Made by a program: the position numbers and the translations under genes. Shown piece by piece: positions 1 through 7,231 of a stretch of 12,056 nt of DNA. The notes under the pieces are model-generated. The model was not told the DNA's origin. It searched no databases and worked only from the letters and a program-made list of their open reading frames with translations. The DNA is from an uncultured Pseudorhodoferax sp. GTDB lineage: Bacteria; Pseudomonadota; Gammaproteobacteria; Burkholderiales; Burkholderiaceae. The number at the start of each line of letters is the position of its first letter. Position 1 is the stretch's first letter. Location: NCBI GenBank assembly GCA_913776795.1, contig CAJYRH010000334.1, positions 1 to 12,056 on the forward strand, written 5' to 3'.

Positions 1-102
1 GCATGCAGCAGCTGCTGCATTCGGGTGTCGTGCCAGCGCCGAGCGCTAGCGCGCCACGCAGCCCACCCCGATCGGCCTGCCCACGCGCACCCGCGTGCAG
101 CC
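1..102. other. Non-coding stretch past the cys operon, with an 18-bp palindrome
   Basis: No convincing gene is visible here. Positions 3-20 form a perfect palindrome (ATGCAGCAG followed by its reverse complement), and 43-52 is a 10-bp palindrome, GCGCTAGCGC. On the minus strand the first palindrome could be the opening codons of a gene continuing beyond the window (ATG CAG CAG CTG CTG CAT), but I see no Shine-Dalgarno sequence in front of it. It could equally be an operator or chance. In related bacteria cysB often follows cysA, but this stretch does not resemble a cysB start. Confidence 0.35.
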
Positions 103-126
103 TGGCACTGCTGCGGCGCAGTGCCA
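103..126 (-). terminator. Hairpin after cysA, probable operon terminator
   Basis: TGGCACTGC (103-111) pairs perfectly with GCAGTGCCA (118-126) across a 6-base loop. It starts 8 bases after the cysA stop codon on the minus strand. There is no following T-tract, so it is not a textbook intrinsic terminator. U-less hairpins at operon ends are common in high-GC bacteria, and the position fits the end of the sulfate operon. Confidence 0.55.
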
Positions 127-134
127 CCGTGTGA

Positions 135-1223
135 TCAGACGCCCGCGCCGTGGTCGACGAAGACCTTGGCGCGGCGCGGCGTGACGACCAGTGTCTCGCC
201 CTCGCGGAAGCCGCGCGCGTTGAATTCCTCGGCCGTCAGCTGGGCCTCGATGATCTGTTCGCCCTTGGCATCCTTGGCGCCCTGCGGCGTGAGCTCGAGC
301 CGCGCGATCGGGCCGACCACCAGGGCACGCGTGAGTTGCGCCACGATGCCCGTGGCCCCCGGGGAATAGCGCTCGACCTCCAGGTCGTGCGGCCGCACAT
401 AGGCGAAGGCCTTGGCGTCGCTGGCCGCGGCATGCTCGGGTGCATCGATCTTCAAGCCCTGCACCAGCAGCTCGCCCTCGTGGGCACGGCCGTGGAACAG
501 GTTCACGTCGCCCAGGAAGCCGTAGACGAAGGGGCTGGCCGGGTGCTCCCAGACCTGCTGCGGCGTGCCGATCTGCTCGATCTGGCCCTTGTTCATGACG
601 ACGACGCGGTCGGCCACCTCGAGCGCCTCCTCCTGGTCATGCGTCACGAAGATGCTGGTCACGTGCAGGTCGTCGTGCAGGCGGCGCAGCCAGCGGCGCA
701 GCTCCTTGCGCACCTTGGCGTCGAGCGCGCCGAAAGGCTCGTCGAGCAGCAGTACCTTGGGCTCCACCGCCAGCGCGCGTGCCAGCGCGATGCGCTGGCG
801 CTGCCCACCCGACAGCTGCGCCGGAAAGCGGTCGGCCAGCCAGTCCAGCTGCACCAGGCCCAGCAGCTCGTGTACCTTGGCCTTGATCTGCGCTTCGGTC
901 GGGCGCTGGCCGCGCGGCTTCATGCGCAGGCCGAAGGCCACGTTGTCGAACACCGTCATGTGGCGGAACAACGCGTAGTGCTGGAACACGAAGCCGACCT
1001 GGCGCTCGCGCACGTGCACGTCGGTGGTGTCCTCGCCTGCGAACAGGATGCTGCCGGCGTCGCCGCTCTCCAGCCCCGCGATGATGCGCAGCAGCGTGGT
1101 CTTGCCGCAGCCCGAGGGGCCGAGCAGCGCGACGAGTTCGCCCGAGCCGATGTCCAGGCTCACGTTGTCCAAGGCGCGGAAGCTGCCGAACTGCTTGCTG
1201 ACGTTGCGGATTTCGATGCTCAT
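135..1223 (-). CDS. cysA: Sulfate/thiosulfate ABC transporter ATP-binding protein CysA
   Basis: ATPase subunit that drives sulfate/thiosulfate import through the CysT-CysW channel at the inner face of the cytoplasmic membrane. The 362 residues carry a full ABC core: Walker [10 protein letters not shown] (35-43), Q-loop Gln81 in FVFQHYALF, signature LSGGQRQR (137-144), Walker B VLLLDEP (157-163) and H-loop His195. A C-terminal TOBE-like domain (about 240-355) follows, normal for CysA, whose usual length is about 350-365. The start chosen is MSIEIRNV, 8 bases after the cysW stop; a GAGAG ribosome binding site overlaps that TGA. A longer open frame upstream of this ATG is only an antisense-like extension through cysW and is rejected. 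It is last gene of the operon. Family and subunit assignment are secure; substrate choice among sulfate, thiosulfate and molybdate rests on the neighbouring Sbp. Confidence 0.96.
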   Translation of the reverse strand: MSIEIRNVSKQFGSFRALDNVSLDIGSGELVALLGPSGCGKTTLLRIIAGLESGDAGSILFAGEDTTDVHVRERQVGFVFQHYALFRHMTVFDNVAFGLRMKPRGQRPTEAQIKAKVHELLGLVQLDWLADRFPAQLSGGQRQRIALARALAVEPKVLLLDEPFGALDAKVRKELRRWLRRLHDDLHVTSIFVTHDQEEALEVADRVVVMNKGQIEQIGTPQQVWEHPASPFVYGFLGDVNLFHGRAHEGELLVQGLKIDAPEHAAASDAKAFAYVRPHDLEVERYSPGATGIVAQLTRALVVGPIARLELTPQGAKDAKGEQIIEAQLTAEEFNARGFREGETLVVTPRRAKVFVDHGAGV

Positions 1224-1231
1224 GGTTTCTC

Positions 1232-2137
1232 TCAGGTTGCAGCAGCGGTGGCGATGGGCTGGGGACGCTCGGGCGGCAGGTCGGCTGCCGCCTTGCGCTC
1301 GCGCTCGTGCCGCCATTCGACCCAGCTCTTGATCGCCAGCGTGACCAGCGCCAGCAGGGCCAGCAGCGAGGCCACGGCAAAGGCGGCCACGCTCTGGTAT
1401 TCGTTGTAGAGGATCTCCACGTGCAGCGGCATGGTGTTGGTCTGGCCACGGATGTGGCCCGAGACCACCGAGACCGCGCCGAACTCGCCCATGGCCCGCG
1501 CGTTGCACAGGATCACACCGTACAGTAGGCCCCACTTGATGTTGGGCAGCGTGACGTGCCAAAAGGTCTGCCAGCCGCTGGCGCCGAGCACGATGGCGGC
1601 CTGCTCCTCCTCGTTGCCCTGCGCCTGCATGAGCGGGATCAGTTCGCGCGCGATGAACGGGAAGGTCACGAACACCGTGGCCAGCACGATGCCCGGGATG
1701 GCGAAGATGATCTTGATGTCGTGCGCGGCCAGCCAGGGGCCGAGCCAGCCGTGCGCGCCGAACACCAGCACGTAGATCAGGCCGGCCACCACGGGCGAGA
1801 CGGAGAACGGCAGATCGACCAGCGTTGTCAAAAAGGCCTTGCCGCGGAACTCGTACTTGGCGATGCACCAGGCCGCGCAGACGCCGAACACCAGGTTCAG
1901 CGGCACGGCGATGGCGGCCGTGATCAGCGTGAGCCGGATCGCGGCCCAGGCGTCGGGCTCCTTGAGCGCTTCGAGGTAGGCATCCAGCCCCTTGCGCAGC
2001 GCCTCGGTGAACACCGCCGCCAGCGGCAGCGCCAGGAACAGCGCGAGGAACAGCAGCGCGATGCCGATCAGCGTGCGCCGCACCCAGGGCGCCTCAGTGG
2101 TGGTGATGTGCTTGCGGGTGACGTCGACAACTGCCAT
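1232..2137 (-). CDS. cysW: Sulfate ABC transporter permease CysW
   Basis: One of the two inner-membrane subunits forming the sulfate/thiosulfate channel. The 301-residue protein has several hydrophobic helices (about 22-45, 67-93, 112-127, 143-165, 203-225, 250-270) and the binding-protein-dependent permease EAA loop near 177-200 ([20 protein letters not shown]), which docks on CysA. ATG at 2137 is preferred because it follows the cysT stop by one base, giving translational coupling. A GTG four codons upstream (2149) is possible and would overlap cysT. The C-terminal tail (about 276-301) is charged, then Pro/Ala-rich, and cytoplasmic. CysT and CysW are homologous; this one is CysW by its position after cysT and directly before cysA. 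Confidence 0.94.
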   Translation of the reverse strand: MAVVDVTRKHITTTEAPWVRRTLIGIALLFLALFLALPLAAVFTEALRKGLDAYLEALKEPDAWAAIRLTLITAAIAVPLNLVFGVCAAWCIAKYEFRGKAFLTTLVDLPFSVSPVVAGLIYVLVFGAHGWLGPWLAAHDIKIIFAIPGIVLATVFVTFPFIARELIPLMQAQGNEEEQAAIVLGASGWQTFWHVTLPNIKWGLLYGVILCNARAMGEFGAVSVVSGHIRGQTNTMPLHVEILYNEYQSVAAFAVASLLALLALVTLAIKSWVEWRHERERKAAADLPPERPQPIATAAAT

Positions 2138-2138
2138 C

Positions 2139-3038
2139 TCAGACCCCACCAGACCGCTTGCGCTGCCAGGCCTGCAGGCCGTTGATGACCAGCAGCATGA
2201 CGAAGGAGATCAGCAGCATGACCACGGCCACGGCGGTCGCGCCGGCGTAGTCGTACTGCTCGAGCTTGCCGATGATGATCAGCGGTGTGATTTCGGAAAC
2301 CATGGGCATGTTGCCGGCGATGAAGATGACCGATCCGTATTCGCCGATCGCCCGTGCGAAGGCCATGGCGAAGCCGGTCAGCAAGGCCGGCGCAATCGCC
2401 GGGAAGATCACCTTGGCGAAGGTTTGCCAGCGCGTGGCGCCCAGGCACATCGCGGCCTCCTCCAGCTCCTTCTCGGTGTCCTCGAGCACGGGCTGGACGG
2501 TGCGCACCACGAAGGGCAGGCCGATGAAGATCAGCGCGATGACCACGCCGTTGGGGTTGAACGCGAGTTTGATGCCCAGCGGCTCCAGGTACTGGCCGAC
2601 CCAGCCGTTGCCGGCCAGCAGCGCCGTGAGCGAGATGCCGGCCACGGCCGTGGGCAGCGCAAACGGCAGATCCACCAGCGCGTCGACGATCTTCTTGCCG
2701 AAGAACTCGTAGCGCACCAGCACCCAGGCCACGAGCAGGCCGAACACGGTGTTGACGCAGGCCGCCAGGAAGGACGCGCCGAAGGTCAGCCGGTAGGACG
2801 CCAGCACGCGCGGCGAACTCACGGCCTCCCAGAACTGCGGCCAGCTGAGCGTGAGGGTCTTGGCGAACAGCGCGGTGAGCGGGATGAGCACGATCAGGCT
2901 CAGGTACAGCAGCGTGTAGCCCAGCGTGATGTTGAAGCCGGGCAGCACGCGTTTGCCGCCTTTTCCGTTGCGAGGGCGCGGCACGGCCGCACCGGGCGCG
3001 GGCCCGGCCAGCGCCGCGGTGGTGGTCGTGGCGCTCAT
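2139..3038 (-). CDS. cysT: Sulfate ABC transporter permease CysT (CysU)
   Basis: Second membrane subunit of the sulfate/thiosulfate importer. It has 299 residues. A cytoplasmic, basic, Pro/Gly-rich N-terminus (1-35) precedes about six membrane segments (about 38-62, 85-108, 125-142, 164-182, 212-240, 267-290). The EAA loop is at about 190-213 ([20 protein letters not shown]) and contacts CysA. The phrase [20 protein letters not shown], around 110-129, is typical of CysT. The ATG at 3038 is taken as start, 3 bases after the sbp stop; an in-frame GTG at 3041 adds one Met and cannot be excluded. It sits between sbp and cysW in the usual order. Confidence 0.94.
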   Translation of the reverse strand: MSATTTTAALAGPAPGAAVPRPRNGKGGKRVLPGFNITLGYTLLYLSLIVLIPLTALFAKTLTLSWPQFWEAVSSPRVLASYRLTFGASFLAACVNTVFGLLVAWVLVRYEFFGKKIVDALVDLPFALPTAVAGISLTALLAGNGWVGQYLEPLGIKLAFNPNGVVIALIFIGLPFVVRTVQPVLEDTEKELEEAAMCLGATRWQTFAKVIFPAIAPALLTGFAMAFARAIGEYGSVIFIAGNMPMVSEITPLIIIGKLEQYDYAGATAVAVVMLLISFVMLLVINGLQAWQRKRSGGV

Positions 3039-3041
3039 CAC

Positions 3042-4058
3042 TTACTTGACGGTGTAGAGCTTGTCGAACTGGCCGCCGTCGTTGAAGTGCACCTTCTGCG
3101 CCTCACCCAGCGAACCGAAGTACTTGGCCACGGTGTACTGCTTGATCGGCTTGAACAGGTCGGCGTGCTTCTTGAGCACGGCCTGCGAACGCGGGCGCAG
3201 CGCGTGCTGGGCAGCGATCTCCTGGGCCTCTTCGGTGTACAGGAAGTTCAGGTAGGCCTTGGCGGCATCGCCCGTGCCTTTCTTGGCCACGGTGCGCTCG
3301 ACCACGGCAACGGGGTTCTCGGCCGCGATGCTGGTGGACGGGTGGATCGCGTCGACCTTCCCCTTGCCGAATTCGCGGTCGACCGAGATGACTTCGGATT
3401 CAAAGGTGATCAGCACGTCGCCGATGTTGCGCTGCAGGAAGATGCTGGTGGCATCGCGCCCGCCCTTGCCCAGCACGGGCACGTTGGCGTAGAGCTTCTT
3501 GACGAACTCGGCCGCCTGCGCGTCGGTGCCGCCGTTCTCGCGCACGTAGCCCCAGGCCGCCAGGTACGCGTAGCGGCCGTTGCCGCCGGTCTTGGGGTTC
3601 ACGACCACGACCTGCACGCCGGGCTTGACCAGGTCGTCCCAGTCCTTGATGCCCTTGGGGTTGCCGTTGCGCACCAGGAACAGCATGGTCGAGGTGGTGG
3701 GCGAGGCGTCGTTCGGAAAGCGCTTGGTCCAGTCCTTGGCAACGATGCCGTTGCCGGCCAGGAACTCGATGTCGGTCGTGGTGTTGAAGGTCACCACGTC
3801 GGCGTCCAGGCCGTCGTTGACGGCGCGGGCCTGTGCGCTGGAGCCGCCGTGGGCCTGGTCGATCTTGATGTCCTTGCCGGTGGACTTCTTGTAGTAGGGC
3901 ACGAAGGCCGCGTTGATGTCCTTGTAGAACTCGCGCGCCACGTCGTAGGAGACGTTCAGCAGCGTCTGGGTCTGGGCCGAGGCGGCCGCAGCGGCCACCA
4001 GCAAGGCAGCGGCCAGAGCGGAGCGGGCCGAGCGGCCGGAGAAGAATTTGGAGGTCAT
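3042..4058 (-). CDS. sbp: Periplasmic sulfate-binding protein Sbp
   Basis: Captures sulfate in the periplasm and delivers it to CysT/CysW. It has 338 residues, in line with the Sbp/CysP family. A Sec signal peptide is visible: basic start (SKFFSGRSAR), Ala/Leu-rich core, and likely cleavage after ASA at residue 28, leaving QTQTLLNVSYD. Family hallmarks are DQAHGGSSAQARAVNDGLDADVVTF, written here in parts as DQAHGGSSAQ (68-77) and GLDADVVTF (83-91), plus NPKTGGNGRYAYLAAWGY (154-171). HGGSS marks the sulfate-type group, although CysP (thiosulfate) is close and cannot be ruled out. ATG 4058 is preferred over an in-frame ATG at 4091 because AGGGA lies 8 bases upstream and the signal peptide then begins properly. 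It is the first gene of the operon, with the promoter in the AT-richer gap upstream. Confidence 0.94.
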   Translation of the reverse strand: MTSKFFSGRSARSALAAALLVAAAAASAQTQTLLNVSYDVAREFYKDINAAFVPYYKKSTGKDIKIDQAHGGSSAQARAVNDGLDADVVTFNTTTDIEFLAGNGIVAKDWTKRFPNDASPTTSTMLFLVRNGNPKGIKDWDDLVKPGVQVVVVNPKTGGNGRYAYLAAWGYVRENGGTDAQAAEFVKKLYANVPVLGKGGRDATSIFLQRNIGDVLITFESEVISVDREFGKGKVDAIHPSTSIAAENPVAVVERTVAKKGTGDAAKAYLNFLYTEEAQEIAAQHALRPRSQAVLKKHADLFKPIKQYTVAKYFGSLGEAQKVHFNDGGQFDKLYTVK

Positions 4059-4173
4059 GACGGAGTCCCTGAGCAGATACGGCATTGTCAAGACCGATCC
4101 GCTATGCGCAAACTATTGTTTTTCTCTTTACTTTCATCGGAAAACTTATAAGACGTCACCGATTGCAACCGTC
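4059..4173 (-). promoter_or_regulatory. Promoter/leader region of the sulfate operon
   Basis: This 115-base gap is visibly AT-richer than its surroundings, especially 4100-4155, which marks it as the control region of sbp-cysTWA. On the minus strand TATAAG (within the palindrome CTTATAAG at 4145-4152) matches a -10 box in five of six positions, but no good -35 stands 16-18 bases in front. A weak -35 is what a CysB-activated promoter would show. I cannot place a CysB site with certainty because its consensus is loose. The region also follows the stop of the LysR gene, which reads toward sbp, so read-through is possible. Confidence 0.45.
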
Positions 4174-5067
4174 TCAGTGAAAGTCGCCGGTCTCCAAATG
4201 GTCGAGAAAGGCGCGCACGGCAGGCACCAGGCCCCGCCGCGAGGCGAACACGGCGTGCACGATGCCGCGTGGCGGCGACCACCCTTCCAACACCTCGACG
4301 AGCCGGCCGGTGCCCAGCGCCTCGCGGCACATGTAGCCTGGCAACAACGCCACCCCGACGCCGTCGATGGCGGCCCGCAGCAGAGTTTCCAGGTCGTCGG
4401 CCACGTAGCGCGGCCGGTGCTGCCACTGGAACTCGGCCCCGTCGGGCCCCTGGAGCTTGACGCCGGTCCGGCCGTCCGGCGCCGACATGGCCATGGAGTC
4501 CAGCTTTTCCAGGTCCTGCGGCCGCTGCGGCCGCCCCTGGCGCGCCAGCAGCGCAGGGCTGGCGACCAACACCGACTGTGATCGGCCCAGCTGCTTGACG
4601 ACCAGGCTGGCGCTGTCCTGCACCGTGGGGCGCACGCGCAGTGCCACGTCCACGCCCTCCTCTACAGGATCGACCACACGGTTGCTCACCTCCATGTCCA
4701 CGCGCACCTGGGGATGGGCCAGCAGGAAGCCCGGCATCAGCGCACCCACCACGGACTGCGCCAGCGTGACCGGGCAGGTGACGCGCACGGTGCCACGCGG
4801 TGCGACCGAAAGGCGCTGCACCGCCTCGCTGGCAGCCAAGGCCTCGCTGCGCATGGCCAGGCAATGCCGCAGGTAGAGCGCACCCACCTCTGTCAGCGAC
4901 AGCTTGCGCGTGCTGCGGTGCAACAGACGAACGCCCAGGCGGTCCTCCAGTTCGGCAACGCGGCGGGACAGCCGTGACTTGGGCAGGCCCAGCGCGCGGC
5001 CTGCGGCGGCAAAGCTGCCACGCTCGGCGACTTCGGCGAAGAACAGCATGTCGTTGAGGTCTTGCAT
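4174..5067 (-). CDS. LysR-family transcriptional regulator, divergent to azoR
   Basis: DNA-binding regulator of the LysR type, 297 residues, the family's normal length. The N-terminal winged helix-turn-helix is at about 1-62, with the recognition region [23 protein letters not shown] (18-41, quoted as its key span) followed by [17 protein letters not shown] (44-60), a classic LysR stretch. Residues about 90-290 form the periplasmic-binding-protein-like effector domain. The protein does not resemble CysB, so it is unlikely to control the neighbouring sulfate operon. It is divergent from the azoreductase gene, and a dyad with T-N11-A spacing lies between them. It therefore probably represses itself and regulates azoR in response to a quinone, azo or electrophilic compound. 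The effector is inferred from context only. Confidence 0.9.
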   Translation of the reverse strand: MQDLNDMLFFAEVAERGSFAAAGRALGLPKSRLSRRVAELEDRLGVRLLHRSTRKLSLTEVGALYLRHCLAMRSEALAASEAVQRLSVAPRGTVRVTCPVTLAQSVVGALMPGFLLAHPQVRVDMEVSNRVVDPVEEGVDVALRVRPTVQDSASLVVKQLGRSQSVLVASPALLARQGRPQRPQDLEKLDSMAMSAPDGRTGVKLQGPDGAEFQWQHRPRYVADDLETLLRAAIDGVGVALLPGYMCREALGTGRLVEVLEGWSPPRGIVHAVFASRRGLVPAVRAFLDHLETGDFH

Positions 5068-5102
5068 GGCGGCATTGTTGCCAAGATCAGGACGATCAAT
5101 TT

Positions 5103-5121
5103 CGATAAAGCCATCTTATCG
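5103..5121. promoter_or_regulatory. LysR-type operator between the regulator and azoR
   Basis: CGATAA (5103-5108) and its exact reverse complement TTATCG (5116-5121) flank a 7-base spacer. Within it, T5106 and A5118 have 11 bases between them and lie in the ATAA/TTAT dyad, matching the T-N11-A signature of LysR-family binding sites. It lies 58 bases before the azoR start and 35 before the regulator start, the usual location for an autoregulated divergent pair. Promoter boxes themselves are not clear; TATTAC (5124-5129) is a possible azoR -10. Confidence 0.65.
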
Positions 5122-5179
5122 GGTATTACATCCATCCGCACAATCAATTCACCGCAGCCACCCAGTTGAAAGCCATGCC

Positions 5180-5824
5180 ATGAACATCCTTCACGTCGAT
5201 TCCAGCGTCCTCGGCGCCGCCTCCATCACCCGCCAGCTGACCGCCGGCACCGTAGCCGCCTGGCGTGCCGCCCATCCCGGCGCCCAGGTGCAGCATCTGG
5301 ACCTGGCCGCACAGGCCCCCGCCCACTTCGGTGCCGACGCACTGAGCTTCAAGCTTGGCCTGGACCTGGAAAAGGTCAGCGACGCCCAGCGCGCAGAAAA
5401 CGTCGAAACCGAACGCTATCTGGCGCAGTTCCTCGCCGCGGACGTGGTGGTGGTTGGCGCGCCGCTGTACAACTTTTCCATCCCGACCCAGCTCAAGGCC
5501 TGGATCGACCGCCTCGCGCAGCCGGGCCGCACCTTCCGCTACACCGCCGCTGGACCGGAAGGTCTGGCCAAGGGCAAGACGGTGATCGTGGTGTCAGGCC
5601 GGGGCGGCGTGTACTCCACGAGCGAGCAAGGCCGCGCGCTGGAGCATCAGGAAAGCTACCTGCAGACGGTGTTCGGCTTCTTCGGCATCACCGACGTGCG
5701 CTTCGTGCGCGCCGAGGGCGTGGCCTTGGGACCGGATCAGCGCGCTGCCGCGCTGCGCCAGGGCGAGGCCGACATCGCTGCCGCGTTGCTGCGCGCCCCG
5801 GCGGCGCAAGCCGTCGCCGCCTGA
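5180..5824 (+). CDS. azoR: FMN-dependent NADH-azoreductase (AzoR/AcpD family)
   Basis: Flavodoxin-fold, FMN-dependent NAD(P)H oxidoreductase that reduces quinones and azo compounds by two-electron steps in the cytosol. It has 214 residues; the family norm is about 200-215. The opening [17 protein letters not shown] gives the FMN phosphate-binding loop (Ser8, Ser9 and Ser15 region). [16 protein letters not shown] (95-110) is the conserved flavin/dimer motif, and SGRGGVYS (139-146) is the second FMN-binding loop. [16 protein letters not shown] (166-180) closes the fold. The start at 5180 begins exactly at the conserved N-terminus. A GAAAG ribosome site lies just upstream. An open frame continues upstream but overlaps the divergent LysR gene and has no homologous content. 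Regulation by the adjacent LysR protein is likely. The physiological substrate is more likely quinones than dyes. Confidence 0.93.
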   Translation: MNILHVDSSVLGAASITRQLTAGTVAAWRAAHPGAQVQHLDLAAQAPAHFGADALSFKLGLDLEKVSDAQRAENVETERYLAQFLAADVVVVGAPLYNFSIPTQLKAWIDRLAQPGRTFRYTAAGPEGLAKGKTVIVVSGRGGVYSTSEQGRALEHQESYLQTVFGFFGITDVRFVRAEGVALGPDQRAAALRQGEADIAAALLRAPAAQAVAA

Positions 5825-5837
5825 GGCTGCAGGGGCC

Positions 5838-5853
5838 TGTCCGCCGGCGGACA
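5838..5853. terminator. Perfect 16-bp palindrome after azoR (terminator or operator)
   Basis: TGTCCGCCGGCGGACA is a perfect 16-bp inverted repeat with no spacer, 13 bases after the azoR stop. As RNA it would fold to a GC-rich hairpin with a 4-base loop. No T-tract follows, so it is either a U-less terminator or, given its exact symmetry and its place before the next same-strand gene, a repressor operator for that gene. Confidence 0.45.
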
Positions 5854-5868
5854 ACGGCCCGCTGCGCC

Positions 5869-5909
5869 GACGCCTACAGTGGCGTCTTCCCATCCCATGG
5901 AGACGCCAC
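5869..5909 (+). promoter_or_regulatory. Alternative hairpins in the leader of the aldolase-family gene
   Basis: Three copies of one core alternate in orientation: GACGCC (5869-5874), GGCGTC (5881-5886) and GACGCC (5902-5907). The middle copy can pair with the first (6-bp stem, 6-base loop) or with the last. The second option extends to an 11-bp stem, 5879-5889 with 5899-5909, with one G-U pair and a 9-base loop. That longer stem buries the ribosome binding site GGAGA (5899-5903) that ends 7 bases before the ATG. The two folds exclude one another. This may be a translational switch, or the repeats may be DNA half-sites for a regulator; the sequence alone does not decide. Confidence 0.4.
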
Positions 5910-5910
5910 G

Positions 5911-6672
5911 ATGAACGCCCCCCAAGACCTGCGCGCCCAGGTCAGCGCCGAGGAATGGCAGCTGCGCACCGACCTGGCCGCCTGCTACCGGCTGGTTGCG
6001 CTGTATGGCTGGAGCGACCTCGTCTTCACGCACATCAGCGCGCGCATTCCCGGACCCGAGCACCATTTCCTGATCAACCCGTACGGGCTGATGTTCGACG
6101 AGATCACGGCCTCCAGCCTCGTGAAGGTCGACCAGGCCTGCAACAAGCTGATCGAGTCACCCTACCCGGTGAACCCGGCCGGATTCGTCATCCACAGCGC
6201 CATCCATGCGGTGCGCGAGGATGCCCAGTGTGTGCTGCACACCCACACGCGCGCGGGCATCGCCGTCAGCGCCCAGAAGGGCGGCGTGCTGCCGATCAGC
6301 CAGCAGTCCACCTTCGTGCTGGCCTCCCTGGCCTACCACGACTACGAGGGCGTGGCGATCCGCGACGACGAGAAGGCCAGGCTTCAGGCCGACCTGGGCC
6401 ACGCCAACTTCCTGATGCTGCGCAACCATGGCCTGCTGACGGTGGGCACGAGCGTCGCAGATGCCTTCTTGGCGATGTACACCTTCGAGAACACCTGCCA
6501 GATCCAGATCGCCGCGCAGGCTGGCGGCGGGGAACTGGTACAGGTCGACCCACGCATCGTGGACGGCGTGGGCCACGCCTCGCGCGTGCAGACCGGCGGT
6601 CTGGGCGGGCGTTTCGTCTGGCCTGCCCTGCTGCGCAAGCTGGACCGGACCGATCCAGGCTATCGCAGTTGA
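5911..6672 (+). CDS. Class II aldolase/adducin family protein
   Basis: Member of the zinc-dependent class II aldolase/adducin fold (FucA/AraD type), 253 residues. Visible marks are GWSDLVFTHISAR (33-45), the substrate-phosphate/fold motif; the metal-binding HTHTR with His110 and His112; and RNHGLL with His173, the third metal ligand. The usual catalytic Glu near residue 73 of FucA appears as Asp74 in SLVKVD, so true aldolase chemistry is uncertain. Many members of this subgroup in proteobacteria are uncharacterised and may act as decarboxylases, dehydratases or non-enzymatic proteins. ATG 5911 is supported by GGAGA upstream. It follows azoR on the same strand after 86 bases with hairpins between, so it is probably transcribed separately. 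It converges on the small repeat-protein gene, leaving 15 bases. Confidence 0.88.
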   Translation: MNAPQDLRAQVSAEEWQLRTDLAACYRLVALYGWSDLVFTHISARIPGPEHHFLINPYGLMFDEITASSLVKVDQACNKLIESPYPVNPAGFVIHSAIHAVREDAQCVLHTHTRAGIAVSAQKGGVLPISQQSTFVLASLAYHDYEGVAIRDDEKARLQADLGHANFLMLRNHGLLTVGTSVADAFLAMYTFENTCQIQIAAQAGGGELVQVDPRIVDGVGHASRVQTGGLGGRFVWPALLRKLDRTDPGYRS

Positions 6673-6687
6673 GCGACCGGCGCCGTG

Positions 6688-7017
6688 TTACTTGGTCGGG
6701 CCGACTTCGCCGTCCGGCTGCTTCTTCACGGCTTCTGCGCCCTCGGCCTTGCGCATGGCGCGTGCCTGCGCCTTCTCGCCGGGCGATGCCTTGGCTGCAG
6801 GGGGCGGAGACTTGACCGCGCCGACCTCGCCGCCTGGCGTGGTCTTCGCAGCGGCGGCACCTTCGGCCTTGCGATCGGCACGGGCCGCTGCCTTCTCCTG
6901 GGCGGACGGAGCGCTGGCCGGCGGCGGGGTGCGTGAACTGCCGACTTCGCCTTGTGCGAACGCGCCGACGGCGAACGCCTGCGCCGCGATGCCGAGGATG
7001 AGTGCTGCTTTTTTCAT
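6688..7017 (-). CDS. Small secreted 40-residue-repeat protein, copy A
   Basis: Function unknown. The 109-residue protein begins with a clear Sec signal peptide: MKK, a hydrophobic core to about residue 18, and cleavage after AFA (residue 21). The mature part is two consecutive 40-residue repeats (23-62, 63-102) and a 7-residue stub, GEVGPTK (103-109). Each repeat opens with GEVG, continues with a Pro-rich turn (TPPPAS, SPPPAA) and then an Ala/Lys/Arg/Glu segment (EKAAARADRKAEGAAAAK; EKAQARAMRKAEGAEAVK) likely to be helical and amphipathic. There are no cysteines and no enzyme motif. The neighbouring copy B is the same design. Such proteins are sometimes labelled TolA-like because of composition, but I see no TolA domain. 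A periplasmic structural or binding role is a guess only. Confidence 0.82.
   Translation of the reverse strand: MKKAALILGIAAQAFAVGAFAQGEVGSSRTPPPASAPSAQEKAAARADRKAEGAAAAKTTPGGEVGAVKSPPPAAKASPGEKAQARAMRKAEGAEAVKKQPDGEVGPTK
6691..6951 (-). repeat. Two 120-bp coding repeats plus stub in copy A
   Basis: Residues 23-62 (6832-6951) and 63-102 (6712-6831) are direct repeats of exactly 40 codons, each starting with GEVG; 6691-6711 encodes a third start, GEVGPTK. Aligned in register, the conserved positions are GEVG, PPP, EKA, ARA and RKAEGA. Confidence 0.85.
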
Positions 7018-7201
7018 ACTGACTTTTGGATCTCTGGGTGAATGAACTGGCGGGACGCGAAGTGCCGGAACGAGCATGTCCGACACCGCGCCCCTGCACG
7101 GTACCCAGGGTCCTGCGGCCACCGCCACGTCCAGGGGCCTGTGGCTGCGTAGGATGCCGGCGCGCGGCGCGGTAGGCGCCGCTGCGCGATCGGCCTGCGG
7201 G
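7018..7201 (-). promoter_or_regulatory. Upstream region of copy A with a duplicated 13-base leader element
   Basis: No gene is seen in this gap between the two repeat-protein genes. On the minus strand TCACCCAGAGATC (7029-7041) lies 11 bases before the copy A start; the identical 13 bases lie before copy B (7579-7591), with further near-identity on the far side. Ahead of copy A the Shine-Dalgarno is weak, so AGAGA within this element may assist translation. No convincing -10/-35 pair is visible in the rest of the gap, so copy A may depend partly on read-through from copy B. Confidence 0.45.
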
Positions 7202-7225
7202 ACCGGGGCGGCAGGCCGCCCCGGT
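7202..7225 (-). terminator. Strong GC hairpin after copy B
   Basis: ACCGGGGCGGC (7202-7212) pairs perfectly with GCCGCCCCGGT (7215-7225), an 11-bp stem with a 2-base centre. It starts 6 bases after the stop codon of copy B on the minus strand. No T-tract follows. It probably ends or attenuates transcription between the two paralogues, or protects the copy B mRNA 3' end. Confidence 0.6.
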
Positions 7226-7231
7226 GCCTGC

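Noticed and set aside
135..1868. A fusion of cysW-region sequence with cysA in one 577-codon frame
   Set aside because: The upstream part is an alternative frame of cysW, and the real CysA starts at ATG 1223 with a ribosome site overlapping the cysW stop.
1992..4151. A 719-codon open frame on the plus strand across sbp, cysT and the start of cysW
   Set aside because: It is antisense to three well-supported genes and its translation is rich in Arg, Gly, His, Asp and Val in the way expected from high-GC codon bias. No domain is recognisable.
4174..5067. LysR gene as CysB, regulator of the adjacent sulfate operon
   Set aside because: Its N-terminus and effector domain lack CysB-like sequence, it is shorter than CysB, and its operator-like site lies in the azoR intergenic gap.
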